DNA of 64,000 nucleotides. It comes from an uncultured Acetobacteroides sp. GTDB taxonomy: Bacteria; Bacteroidota; Bacteroidia; Bacteroidales; ZOR0009. Below, piece by piece: positions 33,414-42,376 of this stretch. The notes beneath the pieces were generated by a model. The model had not been told where the DNA came from. It searched no databases and saw nothing but the letters and a program-made list of their open reading frames with translations. The stretch's first letter is position 1; each line of letters opens with the position of its first letter. The stretch is from positions 372,001-436,000 of the forward strand of contig NZ_OY782755.1 in assembly GCF_963678165.1 (NCBI RefSeq), read 5' to 3'. The translations under genes were made by a program, and so were the position numbers.

Positions 33414-34295
33414 TTAGTACTCCCTTCCGGCAACCTCGTTGCGGAATACCTCCACACAGCCCCTATCCTGTAGGGTGATGTAGCAGATTTTTCCATCCTT
33501 GCCGCCAAAGGCGATGTTGGAGGGCAACTTGCCCTTCATGGTAACCTCGCGGAGCAGCTCGCCTTTGGGCGAAAGGATTACAACGGTTCCCTTACCGTGG
33601 CGCGTTACGTAGAGGTTGCCCTTCTTGTCGCAGCGCATGCCGTCCATGCCAAAGTCGGCGAAGGTGTAGAAGAGCGTTTTGTTGCTGATGTTGCCCTGCT
33701 TGTCGAGGTCGTAGCGCCAGATGCGGCGTTGGATGGACTCGTTGACGTAGAGGTGGCGGTTGTTGGGGCTTACCTCTACGCCGTTGGTGGTGCCCATGTT
33801 GGCCTCAAGAAGCGTAACCTCGCCTTTGGGCGAAATGCGCCAGAGGTTGCCCGTGTTATCCTTCCAGTTGGGGTCGCTGGCAAAGAGGATGCCGCTGGTG
33901 GTGATGGCCACATCGTTGGGCTGGTTCATCTTTGGCTCGTGGGCAAATACCTTCACCTCCTTGCTCCCCTTTTGTATAACGAGGATGTTGTGCCCGGTGT
34001 AGTCGGCAATAAGCATATCGCCCTTGCGGTTGAAGCGGATGCCGTTGCCGGTGCTCCCCTCGGGGAGATTAACGAAGAGCGATGGGGTGCCCTGCTTGTC
34101 GATTTGGCCGATGGTGCCCTTTCGCTCGAAGTTTACGAGGTAGAGAATGCCGTCGGGCCCTTGGGCTGGGCCTTCGATGCTTTTCGAGAAAACCATCTCG
34201 GCGGTTAAATCTTTTGGATGGTAAAGGCTGTCGCCTTTTTGTGCCATTACCGTTGATGCGGTTAGCAGCGCTGCTAGCAGAAGTATCTTTTGCAT
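33414..34295 (-). CDS. SMP-30/gluconolactonase-like secreted protein
   Basis: 293 residues with signal peptide MQKILLLAALLTASTVMAQ. The rest is a six-bladed beta-propeller of the SMP-30/gluconolaconase/LRE type: EGPAQGPDGILYLVN, GTGNGIRFNRKGDMLIADY, MNQPNDVAITTSGILFASDP, TTNGVEVSPNNRHLYVNES, DGMRCDKKGNLYVTRHGKG. Metal-binding Glu/Asn/Asp positions of the family appear kept. It is probably a periplasmic sugar-lactone hydrolase; the substrate is unknown. Confidence 0.87.
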   Translation of the reverse strand: MQKILLLAALLTASTVMAQKGDSLYHPKDLTAEMVFSKSIEGPAQGPDGILYLVNFERKGTIGQIDKQGTPSLFVNLPEGSTGNGIRFNRKGDMLIADYTGHNILVIQKGSKEVKVFAHEPKMNQPNDVAITTSGILFASDPNWKDNTGNLWRISPKGEVTLLEANMGTTNGVEVSPNNRHLYVNESIQRRIWRYDLDKQGNISNKTLFYTFADFGMDGMRCDKKGNLYVTRHGKGTVVILSPKGELLREVTMKGKLPSNIAFGGKDGKICYITLQDRGCVEVFRNEVAGREY

Positions 34296-34441
34296 GGTAG
34301 AGGTTGTTTTAGCGGCATCAAATATAGCACGATGCCGCTGGCTTTGCTGCTTTTACCCGATGTTTTGCCCAAATTGACCTTTGTGCGCATCCTTTGCCAT
34401 CAATTTTATACTTTTAGGGGCATTATAAAAATGAATGATAG

Positions 34442-34894
34442 ATGAGAGCAGTAGTTCAGCGGGTGGCAAAGGCTTCGGTTTCTATCGATGGCGAGGTAAA
34501 GTCTTCGATAGGCGGGGGACTGCTTGTCCTTGTAGGGATAGAGGATGCCGATACCTCGGAGGATGTTGAGTGGCTTAGCGGAAAGATCGTTCGGATGCGC
34601 ATCTTTGAGGATGAGCAAGGGGTGATGAACCGTTCGGTTGTAGAGGCTGAGGGCGACATCATCGTTGTTAGCCAGTTTACGCTACACGCCTCCACCAAGA
34701 AGGGGAATCGGCCATCGTACATCAAGGCATCTAAGCCCGATTTCGCCATACCGATGTACAACCAGCTTGTAGCCCAGGTGGAGCGCGATCTGGGTAAGCC
34801 TGTGGGTACGGGAATCTTTGGCGCCGATATGCAGGTGGAGCTGCTCAACGATGGTCCTGTTACCATCATCATCGATACTAAAAACCGGGAGTAA
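34442..34894 (+). CDS. dtd: D-aminoacyl-tRNA deacylase
   Basis: 150 residues, the standard Dtd size. Catalytic-site landmarks SQFTLHASTKKGNRP and the C-terminal NDGPVTIIIDT (Gly-cisPro pair) are intact, as is the MRAVVQRVAKASVSIDGE start. It removes D-amino acids and Gly from mischarged tRNA. The stop overlaps the next gene's ATG (TAATG), so the two are translationally coupled. Confidence 0.96.
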   Translation: MRAVVQRVAKASVSIDGEVKSSIGGGLLVLVGIEDADTSEDVEWLSGKIVRMRIFEDEQGVMNRSVVEAEGDIIVVSQFTLHASTKKGNRPSYIKASKPDFAIPMYNQLVAQVERDLGKPVGTGIFGADMQVELLNDGPVTIIIDTKNRE

Positions 34895-35217
34895 TGACTA
34901 TAGAGGAGGCTCAAGCCCGCGTGGATGCGTGGATTAAGGAGTACGGCGTGCGCTACTTTAACGAGATGACCAACCTTGCCGTTCTGATGGAGGAGGTGGG
35001 CGAGGTGGCGCGCATCATGGCTCGGCGCTACGGCGAGCAGTCGGAGAAGGAGAGCGACAAGGGCAAGCGGCTAGACGACGAGCTGGCCGATGTGCTGTTT
35101 GTGCTGATGTGCATTGCCAACCAAACCGGCATCGACCTTACCCAGGCCCTCGAAAAGAATCTGGAGAAGAAAACGCTGCGCGATGCCAACCGGCATAAGC
35201 AGAACCCTAAGCTGTAG
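34894..35217 (+). CDS. MazG-like nucleotide pyrophosphohydrolase
   Basis: 107 residues of the all-alpha NTP pyrophosphohydrolase superfamily. EEVGEVARIMARR supplies the first metal-binding EExxE set and DDELADVLFVLM the second. A single-domain protein, like YpjD/MazG-short forms that hydrolyse non-canonical dNTPs. Coupled to dtd by a one-base overlap; dtd and the MazG-like gene are both quality-control enzymes. It converges with ung, 3 bp away. Confidence 0.9.
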   Translation: MTIEEAQARVDAWIKEYGVRYFNEMTNLAVLMEEVGEVARIMARRYGEQSEKESDKGKRLDDELADVLFVLMCIANQTGIDLTQALEKNLEKKTLRDANRHKQNPKL

Positions 35218-35220
35218 CCG

Positions 35221-35904
35221 CTACTGCAGCTGCCAGCTGATGGGCTCCTTGCCCTGCGCCTTCAGCAGCTCGTTGGTCTTCGAGAAGTGCTTGCATCCCA
35301 GGAAACCCCGCGAGGCCGATAGCGGCGAGGGGTGCACCGACTTTAGGATATGGTGCTTCGACGTGTCGATGATCGAGCCCTTGGCCTGCGCGTAGTTGCC
35401 CCAGAGCAGGAATACTACCCCCGAAAGGTTGTCGGAAACGGCTTTTATGGCCGCGTCGGTAAAGGTTTCCCAGCCCTTCTTCTGGTGCGAGCCGGCGGTA
35501 TGCGCCCTCACAGTCAGGGTTGCATTGAGCAGGAGCACGCCCTGCTTGGCCCACGAGGTAAGGTTGCCGTGTTGCGGGCGTGGGATTCCCAAATCGGCAT
35601 TTTGCTCCTTAAAGATGTTTACCAGCGATGGGGGCGGCTGTACGCCCTCGGGCACCGAGAAGCATAGCCCGTGCGCCTGGCCGGGGCCGTGGTAGGGGTC
35701 CTGCCCTAGGATTACCACCTTCACCTGGTCGAGCGGGGTGGCGTTAAAGGCGTTGAAGATAAGCGGCCCTGGAGGGTAAACCACGTGGTGCTTCTTCTCC
35801 TCCACCAAAAATGCTTTCAGCGACTTAAAGTACTCCTTCTCGAACTCCTCGTTGAGCACCTTGTACCAGCTTTCGTGTATGTCGGGCTTCTTGCTTGCTT
35901 CCAT
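35221..35904 (-). CDS. ung: Uracil-DNA glycosylase
   Basis: 227 residues from the ATG at 35904 ([13 protein letters not shown]); the longer frame from 35925 adds seven residues and is less likely. Family-1 UDG motifs are complete: [18 protein letters not shown] with the catalytic Asp, the [11 protein letters not shown] uracil pocket with Asn, and [11 protein letters not shown] with the catalytic His. It excises uracil from DNA in base-excision repair. Confidence 0.97.
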   Translation of the reverse strand: MEASKKPDIHESWYKVLNEEFEKEYFKSLKAFLVEEKKHHVVYPPGPLIFNAFNATPLDQVKVVILGQDPYHGPGQAHGLCFSVPEGVQPPPSLVNIFKEQNADLGIPRPQHGNLTSWAKQGVLLLNATLTVRAHTAGSHQKKGWETFTDAAIKAVSDNLSGVVFLLWGNYAQAKGSIIDTSKHHILKSVHPSPLSASRGFLGCKHFSKTNELLKAQGKEPISWQLQ

Positions 35905-36113
35905 CTTGCTTGGCAGTTTGCGCAAAGTAAGCCTAAAATGGGCTTACCGCCAAATGGCGGGGTTTCCTTTTCAGGGGATTCGCTTTGGATTTAACCAACG
36001 CCTCCTTCTTCCTTCTTCTACCTCCATCTGGTTGCCATGCTAGCACCCGTTCCGCCCCGATTTTGTCGACCCAAGCCGAGGGGCTTTGCTACTGCAATGC
36101 CGCTAATCCTATG
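35905..36113. other. Intergenic region upstream of ung
   Basis: About 200 bp between ung and the tandem array. The last 20 or so bases resemble a weak further copy of the array unit; nothing else is seen. Confidence 0.4.
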
Positions 36114-36533
36114 CCCAACGGTGGACCATCGCTTAGCAGTATGATTTCAAATTAGCCCATGGGTGGACCATCACTTTTCCGAATTGTAAAGGCATTGTCC
36201 GACCATGGCCCATCATAGCGCAAAGCTGCCAAAGCAAGGGCCACGCATGGGCAATGATAAAACAAAGCTGAACAGCCCAAGTCCAACGGTGGATCATCGC
36301 TTAGCAGAAAGGATATGGATAGGTCCAATGGTGGACCATCACTTTTCCGAATTGCACAAGCATTGTCCGACCATGGGCCATCATTGCGCATAGCTGCCAA
36401 AGAAAGAGCCACGCATGGGCAATGATGTAACAAAGTTGAACTGCCAAAGCCCAACGATGGACTATCACTTAGCAGAATTGGAACAGAAAGGTCCATGGGT
36501 GGACCATCATGCAGACAACTCGCGCTGCATTGG
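36114..36533. repeat. Higher-order tandem repeat: 168-bp unit made of eight 21-bp subunits
   Basis: Twenty consecutive 21-bp subunits. Subunits fall into two alternating classes, one with GGTGGACCATCACTT and the other with CGAATTGCACAAGCATTG or AGCTGCCAAAG, giving a 42-bp step. Subunits 1-8 (36114-36281) are repeated as 9-16 (36282-36449) and partly as 17-20, at a 168-bp period, with higher identity than between neighbouring subunits. The period is a multiple of three, so spurious long frames occur on both strands. It lies between ung and the DUF4834 gene. Confidence 0.92.
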
Positions 36534-36769
36534 TCCCGGTGTGGCCTACCCGCTAGGGGATGGGTGGAGGGGCGGTTCGCCTACGCCGTGGCGTGGTGCG
36601 CTCGTGCTGGGGGAAGGGGATTGGGCTGCGAGGCGCCGCCTTGCCTAAATGGCAGCCCGGGAGCGCGGCATGTTTTTTGATTGTATAACGCTCTCGAATA
36701 ACGAATGGCGCCGGCAGCTGGCTATTGTTTGCGAATGATGCTATCTTTGGCGCGTAAATTACTACCGAA
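36534..36769. other. Intergenic, GC-rich
   Basis: No gene is seen. TATCTTTG at 36742-36749 is a possible -7 box for the DUF4834 gene, 20 bp before its ATG; no -33 box is visible. Confidence 0.4.
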
Positions 36770-37066
36770 ATGGAAGGATTTTTGACCTTTATATTTTTCC
36801 TGATAATTGGATTCTACCTTCTGGGATTTCTCGTAAGGCTTGCCCTAAAGCTGTACATCCGGCGCATGCAGAAGCGCTTTGGCGGTGCCGGGAATGGCGG
36901 CGGAGCCTTCTTCCAGAACTTTACCTACGGCTTTGGCGGTAGCCGGCAGGCTTCGCAGGACGCGAGCCACCGCGAGGGCGATGTTACCATTACCAGCACC
37001 GCCAGCGCGGAGAAGAAGATCAGAAGAGATACGGGTGACTACGTAGATTTCGAAGAGATCAAGTAG
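36770..37066 (+). CDS. DUF4834 family membrane protein
   Basis: 98 residues. One N-terminal membrane helix (FIFFLIIGFYLLGFLVRLAL) is followed by a basic stretch (YIRRMQKRFG), a Gly/Phe-rich segment and a charged C-terminus ending DTGDYVDFEEIK. This is the layout of the small Bacteroidetes DUF4834 family, of unknown function. It converges with the MlaF-like gene 6 bp away, with no terminator between. Confidence 0.8.
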   Translation: MEGFLTFIFFLIIGFYLLGFLVRLALKLYIRRMQKRFGGAGNGGGAFFQNFTYGFGGSRQASQDASHREGDVTITSTASAEKKIRRDTGDYVDFEEIK

Positions 37067-37071
37067 CTGCG

Positions 37072-37845
37072 CTACTTCGACTTCAGCTTCAGGTGGTACT
37101 TCTTCACCATTTGCGCCATCTCCGAGGCAAAAACGAACTTGTTCAGCTCGGGGTTGTCGCTATCCAGGATGTCATCCTTGGATCCCTCCCACCACTTTTT
37201 CCCCTGGTAGATGAAAATGACCTTGTCGCCAATCTGCATCACCGAGTTCATGTCGTGGGTGTTGATGATGGTGGTGATGCCGTACTCCTGGGTGAGCTCC
37301 TTGATCAGGTCGTCGATGACGCCCGCCGTGATGGGGTCGAGGCCCGAGTTGGGCTCGTCGCAGAAGAGGTACTTGGGGTTTAGCGCAATGGCGCGGGCAA
37401 TGGCCACGCGCTTCTGCATGCCGCCGCTAATCTGCGCGGGGTAGAGGTGGTTGACGTTTATCAGGTTCACCCGGCGCAGGCAGAAGTTGGCCCGGTCGAG
37501 TTTCTCCTCCAGGCTCATCTCCGTGAACATGTTCAGCGGGAAGAGCACGTTCTCCTCCACGGTGGCGAAGTCGAATAAGGCTCCGCCCTGGAAAATCATG
37601 CCGATCTTCTTGCGCTCCTCGCTCCGCTGCTTGTTGGAGAGCCCCGAGAAGTTGATGTCGTCGCCGTAGATGATGTCGCCCGAGGTAACCTCGTGGAGCC
37701 CCACCATGCACTTCAGCAGCACCGTCTTGCCCGATCCGCTCTGGCCGATAATCAGGTTGGTCTTGCCCTTCTCGAAGGTGGTGTCGATGTTACTGAGCAC
37801 CTCGCGGTCGTCGAACGACTTGCAAACGTTTATGCAGCGTATCAT
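37072..37845 (-). CDS. ABC transporter ATPase, MlaF-like
   Basis: 257 residues. Walker A GQSGSGKTVLL, Q-loop MIFQGGALFDFATVEENVLFPL (a MlaF-type hallmark), signature ISGGMQKRVAIARAIAL, Walker B FCDEPNSGLDP and H-loop INTHDMNSVMQ are all intact. It pairs with the MlaE-like permease gene upstream, overlapping by one base. The two form the inner-membrane core of a lipid-transport complex; no mlaD (MCE) gene is adjacent here. Confidence 0.93.
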   Translation of the reverse strand: MIRCINVCKSFDDREVLSNIDTTFEKGKTNLIIGQSGSGKTVLLKCMVGLHEVTSGDIIYGDDINFSGLSNKQRSEERKKIGMIFQGGALFDFATVEENVLFPLNMFTEMSLEEKLDRANFCLRRVNLINVNHLYPAQISGGMQKRVAIARAIALNPKYLFCDEPNSGLDPITAGVIDDLIKELTQEYGITTIINTHDMNSVMQIGDKVIFIYQGKKWWEGSKDDILDSDNPELNKFVFASEMAQMVKKYHLKLKSK

Positions 37846-38585
37846 TATTTAAGCAAAAGTTGGGTAATAATTAGGTTGAAGAGCAGTACAAGGATGCTGC
37901 TCACCACCACCGCCTTGGTGCTGGCCTTGCCCACCTCCAGCGATCCCCCCTTGACGTTGTACCCGTGGTAGGATGCTACAGAGGTGATGATGAAGGCGAA
38001 GACGACGCTTTTTATCAGACTATACGTAACGTAGAACGGCGTAAAGCCCCACTGGATGCCCTTGATGTACTCCATGGTGGTAATTACGCCCGTAAACTCG
38101 CCCACGAGCCACCCCCCCGAAATGCCGACGAAGATGCTGAAGATGGTCAGGATCGGGAAGAAGAGCATGGTGGCAACAATCTTGGGCAGGGCCAGGAAGC
38201 CGGCCGAGTTCACGCCCATTATCTCCAGCGCGTCAATCTGCTCGGTGATGCGCATGGTGCCGATCTCCGAGGAGATGTTGGAGCCCACCTTCCCGGCCAG
38301 GATCAGGGCCACAATGGTGGAGCTAAACTCCAGGATGATGGAGTCGCGCGCGGCAACCCCAATGATGTACGTAGGAAGCAGGGGGCTCGAGGTGTTGTAG
38401 GCCGTTTGCAGGGTGATTACCGCCCCCATGAACACCGAGATGATGGCCACAATGCCGATGGAGTTTATGCCGAGCTTCTCGATCTCAAAAACCGTTCGGC
38501 TGACGTAGATGCTCCACTTCTCGGGCTTCGAAAAAACCCGGGTGATAAAGAGCGCATACCGGCCAATTGACGAAAAAAAGTTCAT
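37845..38585 (-). CDS. MlaE-like lipid transport permease
   Basis: 246 residues with five or six membrane helices and MlaE landmarks: GINSIGIVAIISVFMGAVIT, EFSSTIVALILAGKVGSNIS followed by SEIGTMRITEQIDALEIMGV, and the GGSLEVGKASTKAVV C-terminus. It forms the permease of a Mla-type intermembrane phospholipid transporter with the downstream ATPase. Confidence 0.93.
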   Translation of the reverse strand: MNFFSSIGRYALFITRVFSKPEKWSIYVSRTVFEIEKLGINSIGIVAIISVFMGAVITLQTAYNTSSPLLPTYIIGVAARDSIILEFSSTIVALILAGKVGSNISSEIGTMRITEQIDALEIMGVNSAGFLALPKIVATMLFFPILTIFSIFVGISGGWLVGEFTGVITTMEYIKGIQWGFTPFYVTYSLIKSVVFAFIITSVASYHGYNVKGGSLEVGKASTKAVVVSSILVLLFNLIITQLLLK

Positions 38586-38692
38586 TCAGTTGCTTTATAT
38601 GTGCAAAAGTAAAGAAGATTGGCGGCTTAACCAATTTAATATTTGGAAGATATTATTAGTACCTTTGCTTCTGCAACCCTAAAAATGGTATA

Positions 38693-39781
38693 ATGGCCTC
38701 GAATCGTTACTGTATCATCATGGCAGGAGGTATTGGCAGCCGCTTTTGGCCGTTGAGCAATACCGAAACCCCCAAGCAATTCCTCGACCTGCTCGGCGTC
38801 GGGAAAACGTTTCTGCAGGGAACGTTCGACCGCTTTAGGCGCATCATCCCGGTCGAGAACATATTTGTGGTAACCAACGACAGCTACCGCGATCTGGTCA
38901 TGGAGCAGCTGCCTGAGCTTACCGAAGATCAGATCCTGCTGGAGCCTCTCCGTCGGAAAACGGCGCCGTGCATCGCCTATGCCAGCTACAAGCTGCTGAA
39001 CATCGACCCTGAGGCGAATATCGTGGTTACCCCCGCCGATCACCTGATTCTGAACGAAGGCAAGTTCCTTAAGTCGGTCGAATCCGCCCTTAAGTTCACC
39101 GAAAAGCAGGACGTGCTCATGACGCTGGGCATTACGCCCAACCGTCCCGAAACCGGATACGGCTATATCCAGATCAACCATAACGAGTCCGTCAAGGGGC
39201 ACCCCGCAACCTTTAAGGTGAAAACATTTACCGAAAAGCCCAACCAGGATATCGCCAAGGTATTTGTGGATAGCGGCGAGTTTGTTTGGAACTCGGGCGT
39301 TTTCATCTGGAGCCTAAAGTCAATCCTGAAGGCGCTCTCCACCCATCTCCCCGAGATCGATTCGCTCTTTAGGGATGGGGTGGGGATCTATAACTCCCCC
39401 CAGGAAAAGGACTTTATCTCGAAGGTGTACAGCCTGTGCCGCTCGGTTTCTATCGACTACGGTATTATGGAGAGCGCCAGCAATGTTTACGTTCACTGTG
39501 CCGATTTTGGGTGGTCGGATGTTGGCACCTGGAGCTCGCTATTCAACAACTCGCCCAAGGATGATGCAAACAACGTAAAGGTCGGTGGAAAGATTCTTAC
39601 CTACCGGTCTACTGGATGCATTATCGAGAACAAGACCGAAAGGCCTGTAATTGTTGAGGGGCTCACCGACTACTTGGTTATCCAAACAAACGATGCAACC
39701 ATGATAATCAGCAAGCACAACGAGCGGGAGATTAAAAACTATGCCGCCGATGTAGATCTGAATTTTGTAAAGGCGAAATAG
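38693..39781 (+). CDS. Mannose-1-phosphate guanylyltransferase
   Basis: 362 residues. The nucleotidyltransferase signature is MAGGIGSRFWPLS with KQF; PADHLI, ETGYGYIQ and FTEKPNQDIAK follow, and SIDYGIMESASNVYVH and DFGWSDVGTWSS complete the sugar-phosphate site. There is no C-terminal isomerase domain, so it is the monofunctional type that makes GDP-mannose for glycan synthesis. TACCTTTG at 38660-38667 is a likely -7 box. A bidirectional terminator follows. Confidence 0.94.
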   Translation: MASNRYCIIMAGGIGSRFWPLSNTETPKQFLDLLGVGKTFLQGTFDRFRRIIPVENIFVVTNDSYRDLVMEQLPELTEDQILLEPLRRKTAPCIAYASYKLLNIDPEANIVVTPADHLILNEGKFLKSVESALKFTEKQDVLMTLGITPNRPETGYGYIQINHNESVKGHPATFKVKTFTEKPNQDIAKVFVDSGEFVWNSGVFIWSLKSILKALSTHLPEIDSLFRDGVGIYNSPQEKDFISKVYSLCRSVSIDYGIMESASNVYVHCADFGWSDVGTWSSLFNNSPKDDANNVKVGGKILTYRSTGCIIENKTERPVIVEGLTDYLVIQTNDATMIISKHNEREIKNYAADVDLNFVKAK

Positions 39782-39807
39782 CTGCTCATTGGAGGTAGCG
39801 CTGAAAA

Positions 39808-39838
39808 TAAAAAAGGGAGCATTTTGCTCCCTTTTTCT
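39808..39838. terminator. Bidirectional terminator, guanylyltransferase/gldN
   Basis: GGGAGCA, TTT, TGCTCCC flanked by A6 and T5 tracts; it serves the rightward guanylyltransferase gene and the leftward T9SS operon. Confidence 0.9.
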
Positions 39839-39855
39839 TTATCCTATATCGGATT

Positions 39856-40779
39856 CTAGTATTCCCAGAGATCCTGTTCGTTGTCCATTATGCTGTTGGT
39901 AATACGTTCCGACTCCTGCATGTTGGGGATACCTCCAACCGTGTAGTCGCTGATGCTCCTATCGTCGTAGGTGTTCGCCGACTTTACGATGTACGACGCG
40001 AACATGCGCTTTAGGAAAATATCGTCATACGTATACTCTGGTCCTAGGTTCTGAGGGTTAAACGCCATGGTTCTACCAAGCACCTTACGGGCTTCGGGAT
40101 AGTATATCCAGAAGAGAGGAACCTTGCTTAATTCGCTATCATCCTCAGCGTCGGTGGTAACTTCTTCGCCGTTGCCATCGCCTTCACCTGTTTTGAGTAC
40201 TTTGTTGAAAACTCGTATGGGGCAAATACCAACAATGCGCACATCGAGTATCGAACGACGCCTGTCAATAAACCATTCTTCCATTACCAGCAGCTGTTTT
40301 ACCTCATTCCAGCGCCATTCAGCAGGTACGTTTACTGTTGTATCAGTACCCGAAAGCGACTGCCTCTTTTCTTGGGTTTCAACGGCACCAAAGTTCTTGG
40401 CAACATCCTTAAAGGAAAGGGTGTCGGTAAACTCGCTGTTAACAGGGCTATAAGCACGAATTGCGCCATGCTTGATGCTATCAATGAGCACCTGAACAAA
40501 GCTATGCCTGTTGCGCATACGTTGCGTTGGATAGTAAAGGGGATGGTTGAGCTTCTCTCTTAAATCGACCATTCTCCAAATTCTCCACGATTTGTATATG
40601 TCAGCCTCTTGAACCGCATGATAGTCAAGTGGAGTTCTCTCGTGCGATATGCTTTTAGTGTATGGGCTTAGTGGCACAAGGCTAGGCTTTTTGATCTCTT
40701 CGTCTTGCGCAACTGCTATGTTGACACATAATAAGCCAAATGCAAACAATAATGCTGAAGTAAAATGCTTCATTCTCAT
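39856..40779 (-). CDS. gldN: T9SS/gliding protein GldN (PorN)
   Basis: 307 residues with a signal peptide (MKHFTSALLFAFGLLCVNIAVAQ; the frame offers two nearby ATGs). GldN/PorN landmarks include DIYKSWRIWRMVDLREKLNHP, RRSILDVRIVGICPIRVF, FWIYYPEARKVLGR and DIFLKRMFASYIVKS. GldN forms the periplasmic ring with the lipoprotein GldK in type IX secretion. Last gene of the porP-gldK-L-M-N operon, 2 bp after gldM. Confidence 0.95.
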   Translation of the reverse strand: MRMKHFTSALLFAFGLLCVNIAVAQDEEIKKPSLVPLSPYTKSISHERTPLDYHAVQEADIYKSWRIWRMVDLREKLNHPLYYPTQRMRNRHSFVQVLIDSIKHGAIRAYSPVNSEFTDTLSFKDVAKNFGAVETQEKRQSLSGTDTTVNVPAEWRWNEVKQLLVMEEWFIDRRRSILDVRIVGICPIRVFNKVLKTGEGDGNGEEVTTDAEDDSELSKVPLFWIYYPEARKVLGRTMAFNPQNLGPEYTYDDIFLKRMFASYIVKSANTYDDRSISDYTVGGIPNMQESERITNSIMDNEQDLWEY

Positions 40780-40781
40780 GG

Positions 40782-42356
40782 CTATCTAATTTTATATACT
40801 AAATCATTTAACTCAACAATTTTTCCATCTGGGCCAACTGCTTTTATTTCTGAAATTACAACTTGCTGACCCGTTGTAATATTGTTAAACATGTTTTTCT
40901 GGCTGTTCGTAAAGGATGCACTGCTTGAACTTTCGTTCATATCGTACCCATCTCTATTTCGGCCAGTAACAACAAACGAGCGTACATTGTACCTTAAATC
41001 GAAGTCAAAATCTTTCGGCATCTCAGCCCTTATGCCTAATGAAGATCGGAGAACCGATTTACTTATGTATTTTGAGGTTGCTCCGTCGAGCCTTGGTGTC
41101 GGTAGCGGTAGCTGCTTCACGCGGAAGCTAGATGTCCCCATTAGTTTTTTTGCTGCACCTATTTTGGCAAAAACTCGCACCTCGCAGGTATGACCAGCAC
41201 CAGGATTAATTAAGAATCCACCTCCCGATTTGCGAATAGAGCCGTTGGTAACGTCAACCATCACGTTTTCGTTAGGAACACCTGATACGCTAAGTTCTAC
41301 CGGATTGTCAATACCTCGGTATAGCACGTTCATCTTGGTAGGAGAAACGGTAAACATAGGCTGTATAACCTGATACTTGTACTCCTTCTCGTACTTTTGA
41401 GCTATTCCATCAGGACCCTTTACGATCACCTGACACTTGAGGCTTTTTTCTCCAAGCGTGTTTCCAATTGCTTGGTAGATGCCCTTACCTTCTTCTATTT
41501 TACAGGCTGCCCCGTTAACCGAGATGCTTGGTAGCTGTGTCTTATCGTAGGCAGCAAGCATAACGTTTGCCTTAAACGTTTCTCCCTTAAGAATAGTTGA
41601 AGATTCTGGGATAACAACAACGTCAAATGCATTTACACGCACATCCTGAGCATCAATTTGCTTGAAGAAGTGGTCGAGTAATAGCGCTTCGCAGTTCAGA
41701 ACGTCAACCTGCATGTTCGATAGCAAAGGAAGCGTTGATATAAGCGGTACTCCTTCGAATCGGACGGACGCCCAAGTCCTTCTTTCTCCTTCTTTAGTCA
41801 AAGGAGGGTCTTGTGTGTCGAGTATTCTATTTATGGTTTGTACGAGAACAGGGAAGCGATTTTTTTCATCGATTAATCCAAGAATTTCGCCCTTGTACTT
41901 TTCTATGCGCTTCTTTATTTCATACGCTTTACCATTTTCGCTAGGTCCTAAAAGGATGTTTGCAGGAACGCTTGTGTCACTTTTATTCTCTACCTTATGA
42001 CCATCTACGCCAGTACTTGAAACGGCTTCGGCTTTCTCGCCGTCAGCAGTTTTTACAATACTAATCTTTACCTCTTCAATGTACTTGCATAGCTCTAGGG
42101 ATTTTTCCTTTAAGATTAAGGATTTGTCCATCCACTTTTTTGCCTTTGCTTCGTTATTCCTATCAGCTGCAGCAATCAAGTTATAGTAGTCTTCGTTTTT
42201 CGATCGAAAACTCTTCAATGTTTGGTTCAACCCGTTATCTACAAGAACAAACGCTTCCAACACTTCAGCAGATACATTCAGCGCTAACATTGCTGTTAGC
42301 ACCAAATACATCATCCCAATCATTTTCTGCCTTGGTGTTTCTTTTCCGTGACCCAT
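40782..42356 (-). CDS. gldM: T9SS motor protein GldM (PorM)
   Basis: 524 residues. An N-terminal membrane helix (KMIGMMYLVLTAMLALNVSAEVL) is followed by a long helical then beta-domain periplasmic part, as in GldM dimers that span the periplasm. With GldL it forms the proton-driven rotary motor of type IX secretion. Family landmarks: GNTLGEKSLKCQVIVKGPDG, NVLYRGIDNPVELSVSGVP, VRVFAKIGAAKKLMGTSSFR. It sits 20 bp after gldL and 2 bp before gldN. Confidence 0.95.
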   Translation of the reverse strand: MGHGKETPRQKMIGMMYLVLTAMLALNVSAEVLEAFVLVDNGLNQTLKSFRSKNEDYYNLIAAADRNNEAKAKKWMDKSLILKEKSLELCKYIEEVKISIVKTADGEKAEAVSSTGVDGHKVENKSDTSVPANILLGPSENGKAYEIKKRIEKYKGEILGLIDEKNRFPVLVQTINRILDTQDPPLTKEGERRTWASVRFEGVPLISTLPLLSNMQVDVLNCEALLLDHFFKQIDAQDVRVNAFDVVVIPESSTILKGETFKANVMLAAYDKTQLPSISVNGAACKIEEGKGIYQAIGNTLGEKSLKCQVIVKGPDGIAQKYEKEYKYQVIQPMFTVSPTKMNVLYRGIDNPVELSVSGVPNENVMVDVTNGSIRKSGGGFLINPGAGHTCEVRVFAKIGAAKKLMGTSSFRVKQLPLPTPRLDGATSKYISKSVLRSSLGIRAEMPKDFDFDLRYNVRSFVVTGRNRDGYDMNESSSSASFTNSQKNMFNNITTGQQVVISEIKAVGPDGKIVELNDLVYKIR

Positions 42357-42376
42357 AACGTCAAATAGTTAATCAA

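Noticed and set aside
36152..36648. Open frames across the 36-kb array
   Set aside because: Same reason: the period is a multiple of three; no start signals or family.
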